Made by a program: the position numbers and the translations under genes. From assembly GCA_951217055.1 (NCBI GenBank), contig OX578276.1, forward strand, positions 11,719,930-11,783,929: 64,000 bases of DNA, in the 5' to 3' direction. The notes below the pieces were generated by a model. The model did no database searches, was not told the origin of the DNA, and was given only the letters and a program-made list of their open reading frames with translations. Positions 45,510 to 56,290 of the stretch are shown here, piece after piece. Position 1 is the stretch's first letter. Each line of letters opens with the position of its first letter. This stretch comes from Gerris lacustris. Its lineage: Eukaryota; Arthropoda; Insecta; Hemiptera; Gerridae.

Positions 45510-46130
45510 TAGCGTTGGGACAACCGACTAGAAAAAACAACCGAATGAATAAGTCGATTCGGGAAAAAACAGTCGATTGAATTCAATCGACTGAAAACAG
45601 TCTCATAGCGGGTATAGGATATATGAATAAAGATATAAACCGAGACTGAACTCGCAAGTCGAATTTTTCAATCGAATGGTTTTTTTTTATATAGGAGAAG
45701 TACGGTGGAGGCAGTAAAGGCCACAGAGCTGAGGGGGGGTGAGAGTGAGAAGGCGCTTGACACTCGTTATCTCGTCCCAAACTACAGCCTGCTACGACAT
45801 CGTTTTCATTCGAATGAAAAAAATATAGACTGAGACTGAATCCAGTCGACTTTTTCATTCGAATGTTTCATTCGGATGTTTTTTTGTTTTGGGTAGGGGA
45901 AAGGAACGACGGTGAAGGGCTCAGAGCGGAGGAGGGGTGAGAAGGCGCATGACACTCGTTATCTCGTTATACACACGTCCACATATACACCGTCCGAATT
46001 ACAACTAATACAACTTCAAACTATAGACTGATATCATTCGAATGAAAACTAGATATCCACAACCGAATGAATGAATATTTTAAAACAACCGTTTAGTCGA
46101 CTTTTTTCAATCGATTGGTTCCCAACGCTA
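45510..46130. mobile_element. 621-bp hAT-type MITE with 8-bp duplication
   Basis: Terminal words TAGCGTTGGGA and TCCCAACGCTA (one differs by an extra base further in). The flanking GTGGTACT is duplicated at 45502-45509 and 46131-46138. The 8-bp duplication is diagnostic of hAT mobilisation. Internally it has repeated ATTCGAATGAAA and TCGATT(C/G) words and no coding capacity. It interrupts the reverse transcriptase frame between the codons for GVP and GSIL. Confidence 0.9.
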
Positions 46131-46712
46131 GTGGTACTCCAGCAGCTACAGGGTAATAGGAAGAATGCGATGTCCCTTGACAGACCTGGTAGTACCTATC
46201 GGATAGGTAAGACTTTAGAATAAGGAAATATGTAAAGGGAAGCATGCTCTTGAGTTTGGACAAGAGACCAGCATGCCAAACTTTGTCGAAGGCTTGTGCT
46301 TCGTCCAGAAAGGCAGCTGCACAGTACTGTTTCTTCTCCAGGGCTAGGGCTATTTGATCCACCACTCTGTGGCACTGTTGAATTGTAGAGTGATGAGACC
46401 TGAATCCAAACTGATGGTGGGGAATAAGGTTCTGAGAGTTAAGAATGGGATAAACGCGCTGGAGTAGAAGTTTTTCAAAGACCTTTCCCAGTAGTGGAAG
46501 TAAGCTAATCGGTCTGTAAGAAGAAGGGACATGAGTAGGTTTAGATGGTTTGTGGATCATTTTTATTATTGAAAACTTCCAAACCAAAGGGAAATACGTG
46601 GTACGGAGAATGCTATTATAAATTAGGGTAAGGAAGAGGATGGCTCTTTTTGGAAGTTGGCGGAGAATTTCAGCAGTGATCAAATCATAGCCGGGGGCCT
46701 TTCGGAGCTTAA
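46131..46712 (-). pseudogene. Jockey-like reverse transcriptase, N-terminal part
   Basis: The frame starts just inside the Harbinger MITE's target TAA: KLRKAPGYDLITAEILRQLP, then SSYRPISLLPLLGKVFEKLL, HQFGFRSHHSTIQQ, and AAAFLDEAQAFDKVWHAGL. The last is RT motif A, with D and A/F as in jockey elements. It then passes LKSYLSDRYYQV and stops at the hAT MITE. The reading frame is one base out of step with the upstream ORF2 part. Confidence 0.85.
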
Positions 46713-48058
46713 GGCCTCTTTCACACGAGGCAACTTAGTTGATTCAACTAGTTGACTGGCGGTTGAAAAGGAGTGTAGCGGGTTAGCAAATGTTAAGGAA
46801 TCGCCCGAACCCCTTCACACGAGTCAACTCGTCCGCCCAGGCGGCTAGGAGGCCAGGCACATGTGCCGCTTGCGTTCTCATCCTAACTAGTTGATTCAAC
46901 TAAAAAAACACTATAAGGCATTAGGCCCTTCACACGAGTCAACTTAGTTGAGTCAACTGGCACACTTTATTCCATTTGAATTCTCCTTTCTCTTCCAATT
47001 AAATTAAATAATTTATCCTTAAATTTTATTTAAGGATAAATTTAATTATTAAATTAATAATTAAATATTTATTGTGAGAAAGCGACAATTTCCCGATTCC
47101 CTAGCAAGGGATGAACCAACATTCTTCGACTAGATCTCCTTTTTTAGGGTTTCGTAGATCAGAAACCCTTAAGCCGAGGGTGATGTGTCTGTCTGTCTGT
47201 CGTTCGTATTTTGGTTCATATCCCCAGAACCCTTCACGCTAGAGATTTGAAATTTAAACTATTGGCGTAACTTTTTGACCACACATAGGAAAAATATAGG
47301 AAAGTTAAACATTTAATATGCGCATGCATGCGCAAAAATGTTCAAAGATCAATTTGTTTTTTAAATTTTCGAGATGGGTATCAAATGAAAGCTACTGAAG
47401 AGGAGATTAAATATATTTATAACTTTTTATGACTACTGTGCTTTTTACCGCCAATATTGCAATTTTAGCGCCAAAATTCCCCCCCCCCCCCAACCACCCT
47501 ATAATTTTGAAATAATTTACGTAAATACCTTATGATAGGGTGATGAAAATTGCCAGAAAAAAATGAATTTAACTTTTTGTTATTATACCAATAAAATACA
47601 TTGTGACCCCCCGAGGAATCGAACCAGGGACATCTAATCTACTCTCCTTACTCTACACTATTATTTTCTTTTGGGGGGATCCATATTATTAATTTTTTTT
47701 TTTTTTTTTTACTTCTTATAGGTGGGATGGGGAAATATGTACTAAAAAAATATATATTTTTTTAGCATATAATAGCGCATATGCCTAATAATCTACGAAA
47801 CCGTAAAGAGTACTTGCTTGATGCAAGTACTTTCCCATGATTAATAGCTTTTCTTCTTGCAGAAGAGCAAGCACAAGAAGAACTTCTGCTCCTCTGGTTC
47901 TAACATAGGACTGACCTCCTGTTAGGAAGAGAAGTTGAATCAACAAAGTTGCCTCGTGTGAAAGAGGCCTGAAAAAGTCTTCACACGGGCAGTCAACTAG
48001 TTGAGAGTCAACCAGTCAACTAGTTGAATCAACTAAGTTGCCTCGTGTGAAAGAGGCC
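46713..48058. mobile_element. PIF/Harbinger MITE, 1.35 kb, TAA duplication
   Basis: The ends read GGCCTCTTTCACACGAGGCA and its exact complement. The inverted similarity goes on through AACTTAGTTGATTCAACTAG. TAA flanks both sides (46710-46712 and 48059-48061), the 3-bp TWA duplication of PIF/Harbinger. Repeated AGTTGACT/GTCAACT words fill the subterminal parts. No transposase. Inside it lies a second element at about 47143-47807. Confidence 0.9.
47143..47807. mobile_element. 665-bp element nested in the Harbinger MITE
   Basis: Ends TTTAGGGTTTCGTAGAT and ATCTACGAAACCGTAAA are inverted repeats of 17 bp with one mismatch. The interior has GTCTGTCTGTCTGTC at about 47190 and a minus-strand B-box-like GGTTCGATTCCTCGG at about 47610, suggesting a tRNA-related segment. 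No target duplication was obvious. Confidence 0.65.
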
Positions 48059-49410
48059 TAAGTCTTTTTATTATGTGTTTTATGTCTGATGGGTTGAATG
48101 TCCTGTGGTGGTGGTGAAAGTTGTAGTGTCTGATCTAAAGTGTGGTGTACTAGTTTAGTGTGTTCAGTGTCTATGTTATCGTGTGGTGAAAATACTGCGT
48201 ATAAGTGTTTTGCGAATTCGTTAGCCATATCTTTATCCGATCTAGTCCAAGATCCGTCAGCCATTTTAAGCGGGTGAGATATTTGTTTCCGTCTTAATAC
48301 TCGCCTTGTTGCTGTCCAAAGTGATTTATCTGTTTGTGTCAACGCTGAAGTGTAATTGTTATATTTTTCTTTATTATATTGTCTTATTTTATCGTTTAAT
48401 TTCCGTGAGAGCATATTATATGTTTGTTTATCACTTGGATATCGTGTTCGCTGCCATTTAGCCCTAGCTCGCCTTTTGTCGGTTATAAGTTCACGAATAT
48501 GAAGTGGTAAATAGAAATCCTTTTTATCTCGTTTGATATCGAGAGAAGCTTTCTGAACAGAGTTTTGAATTTGTGATGTTATGAATTCGACCGCATCATC
48601 GATTTGTTCCGGTGTTTTGAGTGAGATGTTAAGAGTGATGTGTTTCTCGACTAAGGTCCGGAAAAGATCCCAGTCAACTTGTCCACTGATGAGAGTATTT
48701 TTGGGAGGAGTTAGGATTGGACAGTTGTGTAGGAGCAGGAGAACAGGGCTGTGGTCGGAACAAGGATCTAATAGGTTAGTAATATTAGTTTGGGATGCAG
48801 GAATATTGCGGGTTATAAAATAGTCTAGAATATCAGGCAGAATATTATTATGTGAGGGCCAGTAGGTGGGTTGAGAGGGGGTAATCACATTGTAATCTGT
48901 GTTGATAAGGGTTTTGAATAAAAGTTTTCCCCTGGCATTGGGGACTCTGCATCCCCACTGAGGGTGTTTCGAGTTATAATCTCCCCCGGAGATAAATCGG
49001 GGGCCAAGAAAGCGGAATAGAGAAAGAAAATCTTGTTGGGTAACGATTTTATTAGGAGGACAGTATACTGCTGCGATAGGTAGTTGATAATGAGAGAGCT
49101 GAATTGAAATAATAGTGGCTTGTAGGGAATCAGTAGGTTCATAGTAAAGAAATGTATGGGGGATATAATGTTTTATTAGGATAGCCGTACCACCATGAGC
49201 TGTTTCATCTGGATGGTCAGTACGGTAAAGGGTGTAATCACGGATCCGGAAATAGGAACGGGAAGTGAAATGGGTTTCCGTTAAAAGCACTAGCACTAGG
49301 TCAATACGCTTATCATGTAATACTAAGTCAAGCTCGTTTCTATGAATAACTGCACCATTAGCGTTCCACAAGAGGATGGTAATGGAATCAGTGGTAGGAG
49401 AGGAGGTCAT
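48058..49410 (-). pseudogene. Jockey-like ORF2 N-terminus: AP endonuclease and RT lead
   Basis: A 450-codon frame. Endonuclease motifs in order: ILLWNANGAVIHRNEL, LLTETHFTS, AVYCPPN, ISGGDYNSKHPQWGCR, DILDYFITRNI and CSDHSPVLLLL. These are the catalytic N, E, GDxN, D and SDH positions of the apurinic-like endonuclease. The linker (DKRRARAKWQRTRYPSDK, SLWTATRRVLRRKQ, ADKDMANEFAKHL-like) leads to the RT. The ATG overlaps the ORF1 stop as ATGA (49407-49410), a common jockey-type arrangement for reinitiation. The frame ends at the TAA-flanked MITE. Confidence 0.88.
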
Positions 49411-49952
49411 TTTGAAAGGGCAGGCAGGAGGGATACTAGGGCATTAATAGCAGAAACCAGTGGTAGGATAAGCGCTTCGAGTTTTGAGGAGAAGACTGTA
49501 AGTATTGAGGTTAAGTCACAAGCTGTAGGTGGAGGAGGGATAAATGAAGCTTGTGTTGGGTTAGTAGTGGCAGGTTGGTTTGTCAACGCTGAAGCATAGT
49601 TAGCATATACTTGTTTATTAACATTAGTGTTAGCTGAAGGTAAAATATTTTGGTTAATATTAAGAGTAGGAAAATCTGGGTTATTGGTAACTTTCGGAGG
49701 CTGCGAAGATGGAATGTTGAGACTATCGGAAGGAAGAGTATCAGGTCCGTGAAGTGCGCGTTCTTGCAGACGGCCAGAGGTATTATTGGGCAATCGTTTC
49801 TTCTTTGATATGTTTTGAAGGTCTTTATATACTGTACAGCCTCTATAGTTAGCAGTATGGTCTCCCTTGCAGTTGGCACACTTGACAGTCTGGACTTGGC
49901 GGGCGCAGTCTTGTGTTAAGTGGGGACCAGCACACTTGATGGGGGCGCGCAC
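49407..49952 (-). pseudogene. Jockey-like ORF1 C-terminal part with zinc knuckles
   Basis: Begins within a knuckle (CAGPHLTQDC), followed by a complete CANCKGDHTANYRGC (C-x2-C-x3-H-x6-C). A proline/asparagine-rich linker follows (FIPPPPTACDLTSIL), ending LPALSK. It is the RNA-binding end of a gag-like ORF1. The N-terminal RRM-like and first-knuckle parts are missing where the element is truncated near 49965. Confidence 0.8.
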
Positions 49953-49965
49953 GGGACGCGCGACG

Positions 49966-50150
49966 CACTATGATATCGACAAAATCGTGGAACTGGAGTT
50001 TGGAATTCAGAGTGACACCAAGGTCAACAACTGAGGAGACATGTATAAGAGAACTGTCATTCAAAATGTAATTAAATTTAATAGGGCAGGATAAACGAGT
50101 GAAAGTTATGGCACTACATTTAGAAGTATTAAAATTCATGCGGTTATTGA
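49966..50150 (-). pseudogene. Fragment of another non-LTR reverse transcriptase
   Basis: The minus-strand frame gives MNFNTSKCSAITFTR, then FNYILNDSSLIHVSS and VDLGVTLNSKLQFHDFVDII. This is the post-catalytic region (KC.v..ftr ... Y.l.g..L......DLGV.ld..l.F) of jockey/R1-type reverse transcriptases. It is in the same orientation as the larger element and directly upstream of its truncated ORF1. It was probably the target or a template-switch partner. Confidence 0.6.
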
Positions 50151-50465
50151 TTTAGCAACCCCAAACAATTTAATAAGGAAAATAGTAATAAAGGAATTGT
50201 TTGTTTACCTGTCACCTCCCCACTCTTCACCCCGGTTTCTCTACACAGAACTTATAAAAATAAGGAAAAAGAAAACTTCTGAACAAGAAAAACTACTTAA
50301 TAAAATGAAATGAAAGTTTATACACTGAAAGATAACAATATAATATAACTCTCTGCAAAATTTCAACAATAAATTTGGTCTTTAAACACACTTATGAACA
50401 GCGTAACTAGAGAGCGACGTGAACGTGGTGGTTGTTGACGTGCGACTCCCCGACATTATTAAAAT
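50150..50465. other. Non-coding DNA left of the gypsy element
   Basis: No gene. Ends in AAAT, which recurs after the right LTR (56012-56015). Confidence 0.5.
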
Positions 50466-50753
50466 TGTTGTGGGGCTTTATATGAATAAACCACACGAAA
50501 ACTATATTAATTATTAAAAGTTTATAATGTCTGGAAAAAGAACAATACAAAATGTATAGGCACATAACAAATTAAACATAAATAATAGTCACAAAACATA
50601 AAACAATATACACAATAAAAACGTGGACATAAATCAGAAGAGAGTTAATTAGCGTCGCTCTTACACCCAGGATATATCCATAGGAGCTACTATCCTGGTG
50701 TATTGCGGGTCTACATAACTATAATATGATTAAACTAAATAGAATTTACAACA
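50466..50753 (-). repeat. Gypsy 3' LTR (288 bp)
   Basis: Read on the minus strand it is downstream of pol. TG..CA ends. No difference from the other LTR was seen by eye. Confidence 0.93.
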
Positions 50754-51540
50754 GTTTCGGGCATCCTGACACTTTGATTGCCCTCAATCAAAATAGTATT
50801 ATTTTGTGTATTCTTGTTATAAAAAAAATTTAATTTAAGTTAAAACTATCAAAAAGTAAGACAACAAAAATTTATAATAAAAAAATAATAAAATTTATTA
50901 CTAAAAGAGTTATAAAGATACAAATAAGTATTCTAAAATTTCAATTAATGTTAGAAATAGTATACAAGATATATAAAATGTCACAGTAGGTTTACTTTTT
51001 AATATATTTATAATTATTAATCTTATTCAAATAATCAAATCATGGTAAGTTTTATTTGTTCTTTAGGTTACACAGGGCATCATAAAAATAATCTTAATCA
51101 CAATTAGGCCTTCATTTCAATCAGGATTAATTAACATAACATTGATAAAAAAAATAATCATAATTAACATAACATAAATGAAAGTTTAAAATCGTAGGAG
51201 ATTTTCATAATTTTTCATAACAGGGTAGACATAATTAATTGACATAATTGGACATAACATAAAAATCATAATTTGAGAAAAATAGAAATAACGTCGTCAT
51301 CAGTTATATGTAGCATAAAAAAAATCATATCAGGTATTTAAAAAAAATTAAGTTCAGGAAAATATCTAATCAGGTAAGTAAATCTAATATACAAAATTTA
51401 AAATAATACAAATTTAAAATTAATCACAATATTCTTAATTTCTTTATTTATTTTTGAAGATGTATCCTAAAAGTATTATAATTTAAAAGAAAAATTTAAA
51501 ATAAAAGTACTCATTAAAATTAAAAATTACTAAATACAAT

Positions 51541-52230
51541 TTATTCTTGGTCTGAATCAGATAAAGATACATCAGAATCCTGAGTAGATTCTATCCAAGG
51601 CTTCATACGAGAAGAAGCCATAACACCCTCAAATGGAATTTGAGTTAACTGAAAGCCATCGACATCGCACACAATGTAGCGATCATGATCCAGCACGGCT
51701 TTAATAACATAGGGTCCTCTATATTTGGGTATCAATTTTTTATTAACCCCAGGTGTCACATCGGTGTTTACTATCATTACGTAATCACCTACTTTATATT
51801 TAAAAGGTTCTTTGTGCTTTCTATCATACCATATTTTACAATAATTTTGTGATTTAACAATTTCATCTTCAGCCTGTTTTCTAATTAAATTTAAGTCCCT
51901 ATCTTGATGATTTTGAGATTCAAGAAAATCTCTAAGGCTTTCTTGAATTTGACCCCTCTGATCAATTCCAAATAAAAGCATACTTGGAGATTTACCTGTA
52001 CTGCGATTAACGGTATTATTAATACAAAATTCTACTTTGTCTAATTCTTGATCCCATTTATTTGATTCTTTGCATAATTTACATAAAATACTGTTTACAG
52101 ATTTATTCACAACCTCTACTTGTCCGTTTGCCCTAGGAACACCTGAAGCAATTAGAACATGATTGATATCAAAATCAGATAAAAACTGCTTAAATTCATA
52201 AGCAGTAAAACAGCTACCTCTCTGATACAA
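51541..52230 (-). pseudogene. Gypsy integrase, C-terminal half (frameshifted)
   Basis: Continues the pol frame after a two-base loss. GSCFTAYEFKQFLSDF leads to SGVPRANGQVEVVNKSVNSI, with the catalytic E in GQVEV. FCINNTVNRSTGKSP follows, then an SH3-like tail (YKVGDYVMIVNTDV, YRGPYVIKAVLDHDRYIV). It ends in an acidic SDSDQE. The second catalytic D would be at the junction; there the open frames read SER and then RGS. Confidence 0.88.
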
Positions 52231-55200
52231 CTTTTAAGGGCTTACTATAATTCTGAAAATATGACTTTAGATGTTTAATGACCGTCTTTGTATCTGTAGT
52301 GACACAAGGAAATAGCTTAACAAACTTAGTAAAAGCATCAATTACAACCAGAATATATTTGAATTTATACCTAGTTTTCTCTAATGGGCCATAATGGTCT
52401 ATGTGTATAGTTTGAAATGGTAAATTTCCTTTAGGAATGGGGTGAAGGAATCCTTGACTCTTGCCAGAAACAGGAGAATAACTAATACATTTGAGGCAAT
52501 TAGATATATGAGATTTGACCTTGGTCCTTAATTTTGGAAACCAGTAAGTACACAAAATTAATTCACATGTCTTACTCTCTCCAACATGACCCATTTCATC
52601 ATGATATAACTTAATCACACTAGACTCCATACAATTTGGTACATAAAATAGTAATTTATCATTAAATTTCCTATATATTAATCCATTTCTCATTTCGTAA
52701 TATTTATGTTCTGATTTCTCCAGTTGAGATCTTAATTCATTTATAGGTTTATCTTGATCTTGTTTAATACTTAAATTTCTTTCAAAACTGTTATCATCAA
52801 TTATCAAAACAGAATTTCTACTTAAACTATCAGCATGTGACATATATTTATTTGAGCGATGCTCAATAGTATAACAATAGTTTTGTAGTTCCAAAGCCCA
52901 TCTGAGTATCCTATTATTTATCTCTTTCTTACTAAGCGCTAATTTAATACTGTTACAGTCAGTAACAATTTTGAACTCTATACCCTGAAGGTAAATCCTA
53001 AACCTGTTAAGAGAGTTAACGATGCATAACATTTCTAGTTCATAGCTGTGATATTTACTCTCACTTTCAGATGTCTTTTTAGAATAATAAAATACTGGGT
53101 GAAATTTATTGTCATTTTGCCTTTGCATGAGGATACTGCCAAAGCCATGAGAGCTGGCATCACAGTGTAACTGTGTTTCAGCCTGAGGGTTATAAATAGC
53201 TAATATAGGATGTTCACTCAGCATTGACTTTAAAGTCTCAAAAGAATTTAGTTCATCTTCATTAAATTTAAATTCTGCATTTTTTCTCAACAAATCATAC
53301 AAGGGTTTGGCTAGGAGAGCAAAGTTTTTTATGAAGCGTCTAAAGTAAGATGTCAAACCAATAAAGCTTTGAACATCTTTGAAATTTCGAGGGACAGGAA
53401 ATTTGCTCACAGCCTCTATATGAGATGGACATGGTTGAATACCATTCCCAGTAATAACATAACCTAAAAACTGTATTTGAGTTTGAAAAAAAGAACACTT
53501 AGATAATTTTAATTCTAGTTTATTTTTTACAAGTAAATGAAAAACTTTATCTAGTATATCTAAATTTTCTTCTGGTGTTTTTGTAGCAATTAATAAATCA
53601 TCAAAATATATAATCAGTTTACCACATTCCACTAGATGTCTAAAAATCTTCATAATATAACGACTGAATTCAGCAGGGCAATTTTTTAGTCCAAAAGGGG
53701 CTTTTAAATAATGAAACTGACCTGTATGAGTAATAAAAGAAGTTAAAGGGACTGAATCTTTCGCAACATTCATATTATAATAGGCGTCTTTTAAATCAAG
53801 ATTAGTAAAATAATTTTTGTCTCTAAGCTTATCGATTTGATCATCTATTAACGGTAAAGGAAAATTATCCTTTAATGTAATCTCATTTAATTTACGAAAA
53901 TCAACACAAAGCCGCCAATCAGATGCTTTAGTGTCATTTTGGTTCAACTTTTTAGGTACAAGAACAATAGGGGAGGCGTAAGGGGAGTCGCTTTTTTCAA
54001 TTATTTTCCTTTTTAATAAATCATCTACTATTTCCTCTACTTTATTTTTTTCAAAATAAGACAGTCGTCTTGGCCTGGCCAAAAACGGTTGGTGGCCTGG
54101 CCTAACTTTGATTGACATTTCATAATTAACTTCCGGTTCTAAGGGCTTATCCGCTTCTAAGTAGGACTCTTTAATCAACTTTAAAACTTTATTTTTTAGT
54201 TCAAAATCAATTTTGGGGTTTACATTTAAATATGGATCTTTATCGTCAAGACAATTTTCCTCTATTAAAAATATAAAATCAGGTTCCTCACAATTATTTT
54301 TAATTTCCTTTTTCTCAAATTTTACATCCTGTTCAAACACAACCCTTAAATTGTTTTTATTAATAAAATCTCTGCCTAATAGAAAACTGTATTCCATGGT
54401 TCCGATTGGGACCACATGAAAATCAGCACTTGTCTCTAATTCCTGGTCAGAGGAAATAACTAATTTAGCGCTAAGTTTACCAATAATATTTAATTTTGAA
54501 TGGTTGATACCATGAAAAGACTGTGGTTTTTCTACATTAGTTATAAGGTTTTTAGGCACTGATGTTTCCAAAATTAAAGAAATGGGGCTCCCTGTGTCGA
54601 CAATTGCAGTAATTGGGATACTATTAACATTGTGAAGTGTCATTGTTGCGTTGACCTGGTACGAAGGAGTAACAACGTCCAATTTATCCATTACATAATT
54701 GGTAGTAGAATCACGTCGGGTGCATTCTTTTGCTTGATGTTGAGGAGAACCGCATTTAAAACATGAACCCCGTTCTCTGCGCGGCTTAGGGCAGCTTGTT
54801 AACAAATGATCCTTTGCGAAGCAATTAAAACAGCGTTTAACTTGAGCTGAAGATGAGGATGCAGGAGTTTTCAGAGTTGAGTCTACTTTCTTTTTTTCCA
54901 GTAAAGGTTTCACTACCTCGGCCATAGGTTGAGAGGTTTTGTTTATACGAACATTCTTCCTTTCTTCAATGATCCTTTCGAATTTTATTAGATCTTTAAA
55001 TAAGCCATCAATGGAAGTGTGGTCCTTTGAAAGAACCATACTCGCTAATTCTCTGTTAGTTAAGCCTATCGCGATTCTTTCTTTTTGTTCCTCAAAACTT
55101 AACTTTAACTTTTCACATAACTTAACTTTATCATGAAAGTAAAGGCTAAGGTCTTCTTTTGTACCTTGAACCTTGCTATTCATGGCATTCCATAATGACG

Positions 55201-55663
55201 TTATATTTTCTTCAAAAACGAAACGGTTTTTTAATGCTTGTTTAAATTGTGACCAATCATTAATAACAGTTTTATTTGTTTCATACCAGCATAAAGCAGC
55301 TCCGGTAAGTTTACTTTTAGCTGTCTCCAATGTAAATTCCGCTGGCCACCTGTGTAGTTTCGCCGACTTCTCGATGTTTTCTAACCAATTTTCACTGATA
55401 GTCAAATCCTTACCATCGTAACCGACAATATTTTTAGAAAAATCCGGAATCACGCAATATTTTTCGTCCTTTTTTGAATTTTGATTAGCCTGCAATAACA
55501 ACTGCATCGACTCTTGTTGAGCTTTCATGAGGCCTAACAAAGACTCGATGTTCAAGGAATCATTATTTAAAGTATTCGCCGATGTGCTTAGCTTCGAATT
55601 TGATTTTGCTTCAAAATTCGTAAACTCGTCGACCGGCAGACAAAGTTTCATTCTCATTATCAC
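52214..55663 (-). CDS. gag-pol: Gypsy gag-pol polyprotein (integrase truncated by frameshift)
   Basis: An 1149-residue frame. Gag covers about residues 1-277. Two zinc knuckles follow: CFNCFAKDHLLTSC (278-291) and CFKCGSPQHQAKEC (301-314), each C-x2-C-x4-H-x4-C. The aspartic protease has IVDTGSPISLI with D356. Reverse transcriptase includes WRLCVDFRKLNEIT, NLDLKDAYYNM, FGLKNCPAEF and IIYFDDLLIA (D688, D689). RNase H has LHCDASSHGFG and SYELEMLCIV. Integrase starts with an HHCC zinc finger (YHDEMGHVG to CLKC) and HIDHYGPL with the first D. The frame stops at VVSER because of a two-base deletion. Gag and pol share one frame with no slippage site. All catalytic residues upstream of the shift are intact. 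Confidence 0.92.
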   Translation of the reverse strand: MIMRMKLCLPVDEFTNFEAKSNSKLSTSANTLNNDSLNIESLLGLMKAQQESMQLLLQANQNSKKDEKYCVIPDFSKNIVGYDGKDLTISENWLENIEKSAKLHRWPAEFTLETAKSKLTGAALCWYETNKTVINDWSQFKQALKNRFVFEENITSLWNAMNSKVQGTKEDLSLYFHDKVKLCEKLKLSFEEQKERIAIGLTNRELASMVLSKDHTSIDGLFKDLIKFERIIEERKNVRINKTSQPMAEVVKPLLEKKKVDSTLKTPASSSSAQVKRCFNCFAKDHLLTSCPKPRRERGSCFKCGSPQHQAKECTRRDSTTNYVMDKLDVVTPSYQVNATMTLHNVNSIPITAIVDTGSPISLILETSVPKNLITNVEKPQSFHGINHSKLNIIGKLSAKLVISSDQELETSADFHVVPIGTMEYSFLLGRDFINKNNLRVVFEQDVKFEKKEIKNNCEEPDFIFLIEENCLDDKDPYLNVNPKIDFELKNKVLKLIKESYLEADKPLEPEVNYEMSIKVRPGHQPFLARPRRLSYFEKNKVEEIVDDLLKRKIIEKSDSPYASPIVLVPKKLNQNDTKASDWRLCVDFRKLNEITLKDNFPLPLIDDQIDKLRDKNYFTNLDLKDAYYNMNVAKDSVPLTSFITHTGQFHYLKAPFGLKNCPAEFSRYIMKIFRHLVECGKLIIYFDDLLIATKTPEENLDILDKVFHLLVKNKLELKLSKCSFFQTQIQFLGYVITGNGIQPCPSHIEAVSKFPVPRNFKDVQSFIGLTSYFRRFIKNFALLAKPLYDLLRKNAEFKFNEDELNSFETLKSMLSEHPILAIYNPQAETQLHCDASSHGFGSILMQRQNDNKFHPVFYYSKKTSESESKYHSYELEMLCIVNSLNRFRIYLQGIEFKIVTDCNSIKLALSKKEINNRILRWALELQNYCYTIEHRSNKYMSHADSLSRNSVLIIDDNSFERNLSIKQDQDKPINELRSQLEKSEHKYYEMRNGLIYRKFNDKLLFYVPNCMESSVIKLYHDEMGHVGESKTCELILCTYWFPKLRTKVKSHISNCLKCISYSPVSGKSQGFLHPIPKGNLPFQTIHIDHYGPLEKTRYKFKYILVVIDAFTKFVKLFPCVTTDTKTVIKHLKSYFQNYSKPLKVVSER

Positions 55664-55723
55664 TCATAATTAATACCGAACACTAACCTCGGAATAGCGA
55701 ATCGAATCCCACTTCTGAAAAAC

Positions 55724-56011
55724 TGTTGTGGGGCTTTATATGAATAAACCACACGAAAACTATATTAATTATTAAAAGTTTATAATGTCTGGAAAAAGAA
55801 CAATACAAAATGTATAGGCACATAACAAATTAAACATAAATAATAGTCACAAAACATAAAACAATATACACAATAAAAACGTGGACATAAATCAGAAGAG
55901 AGTTAATTAGCGTCGCTCTTACACCCAGGATATATCCATAGGAGCTACTATCCTGGTGTATTGCGGGTCTACATAACTATAATATGATTAAACTAAATAG
56001 AATTTACAACA
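55724..56011 (-). repeat. Gypsy 5' LTR (288 bp)
   Basis: Read on the minus strand it is upstream of gag; transcription should start here. Appears identical to 50466-50753. Confidence 0.93.
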
Positions 56012-56290
56012 AAATTATATTTTTGATTTGTTTTGTATTGAAAGCTGTCACTTTTTGATTAAGGCATGTAAACAAACAATGCGCTTTCTTTATTACACTG
56101 AGCTAACCGCCCCGTGTTTTGTTTATTGCCTCGGGAATGACGTCACAGTTCCCTTGTCATTCCGCTCAACACAGTCTATTTACTCTGAGAACCTCCCCTT
56201 TCTCCCCCCGAGGACCTCCCCCTAACCCCTCTTATTTCCTATCGCACTCTTAAAAACAGTTAAGTATATATCACTCTCACTGAACTTGTT
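56012..56290. other. Non-coding DNA right of the gypsy element
   Basis: Starts with the AAAT duplication. Contains GAATGACGTCAC (CRE-like) at about 56136 and a pyrimidine-rich stretch at about 56190-56240. No gene. Confidence 0.45.

Larger units (their letters stand above)
44405..49965 (-). mobile_element. Jockey-like non-LTR retrotransposon, 5'-truncated, twice interrupted
   Basis: On the minus strand: ORF1 tail, ORF2 with endonuclease then reverse transcriptase, then a poly(T) on the plus strand at about 44400-44425 that represents the poly(A) end. The 5' end breaks within ORF1 near 49965. Two younger MITEs sit inside (46713-48058 and 45510-46130). It lies in intron 2 of Harbinger copy 2. 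Confidence 0.8.
50466..56011 (-). mobile_element. Ty3/gypsy LTR retrotransposon, nearly intact
   Basis: LTRs of 288 bp at 50466-50753 and 55724-56011, starting TGTTGTGGGG and ending TTTACAACA, look identical base for base. A 4-bp AAAT flanks both sides, as is usual for gypsy elements. The single gag-pol frame is interrupted only by a two-base loss in the integrase. No envelope gene. LTR identity implies a very recent insertion, the youngest large event in this part of the window. It sits in intron 2 of Harbinger copy 2 and in the opposite orientation. Confidence 0.93.

Noticed and set aside
54213..55421. Plus-strand frames inside the gypsy element
   Set aside because: They are shadows of the gag-pol frame on the other strand.
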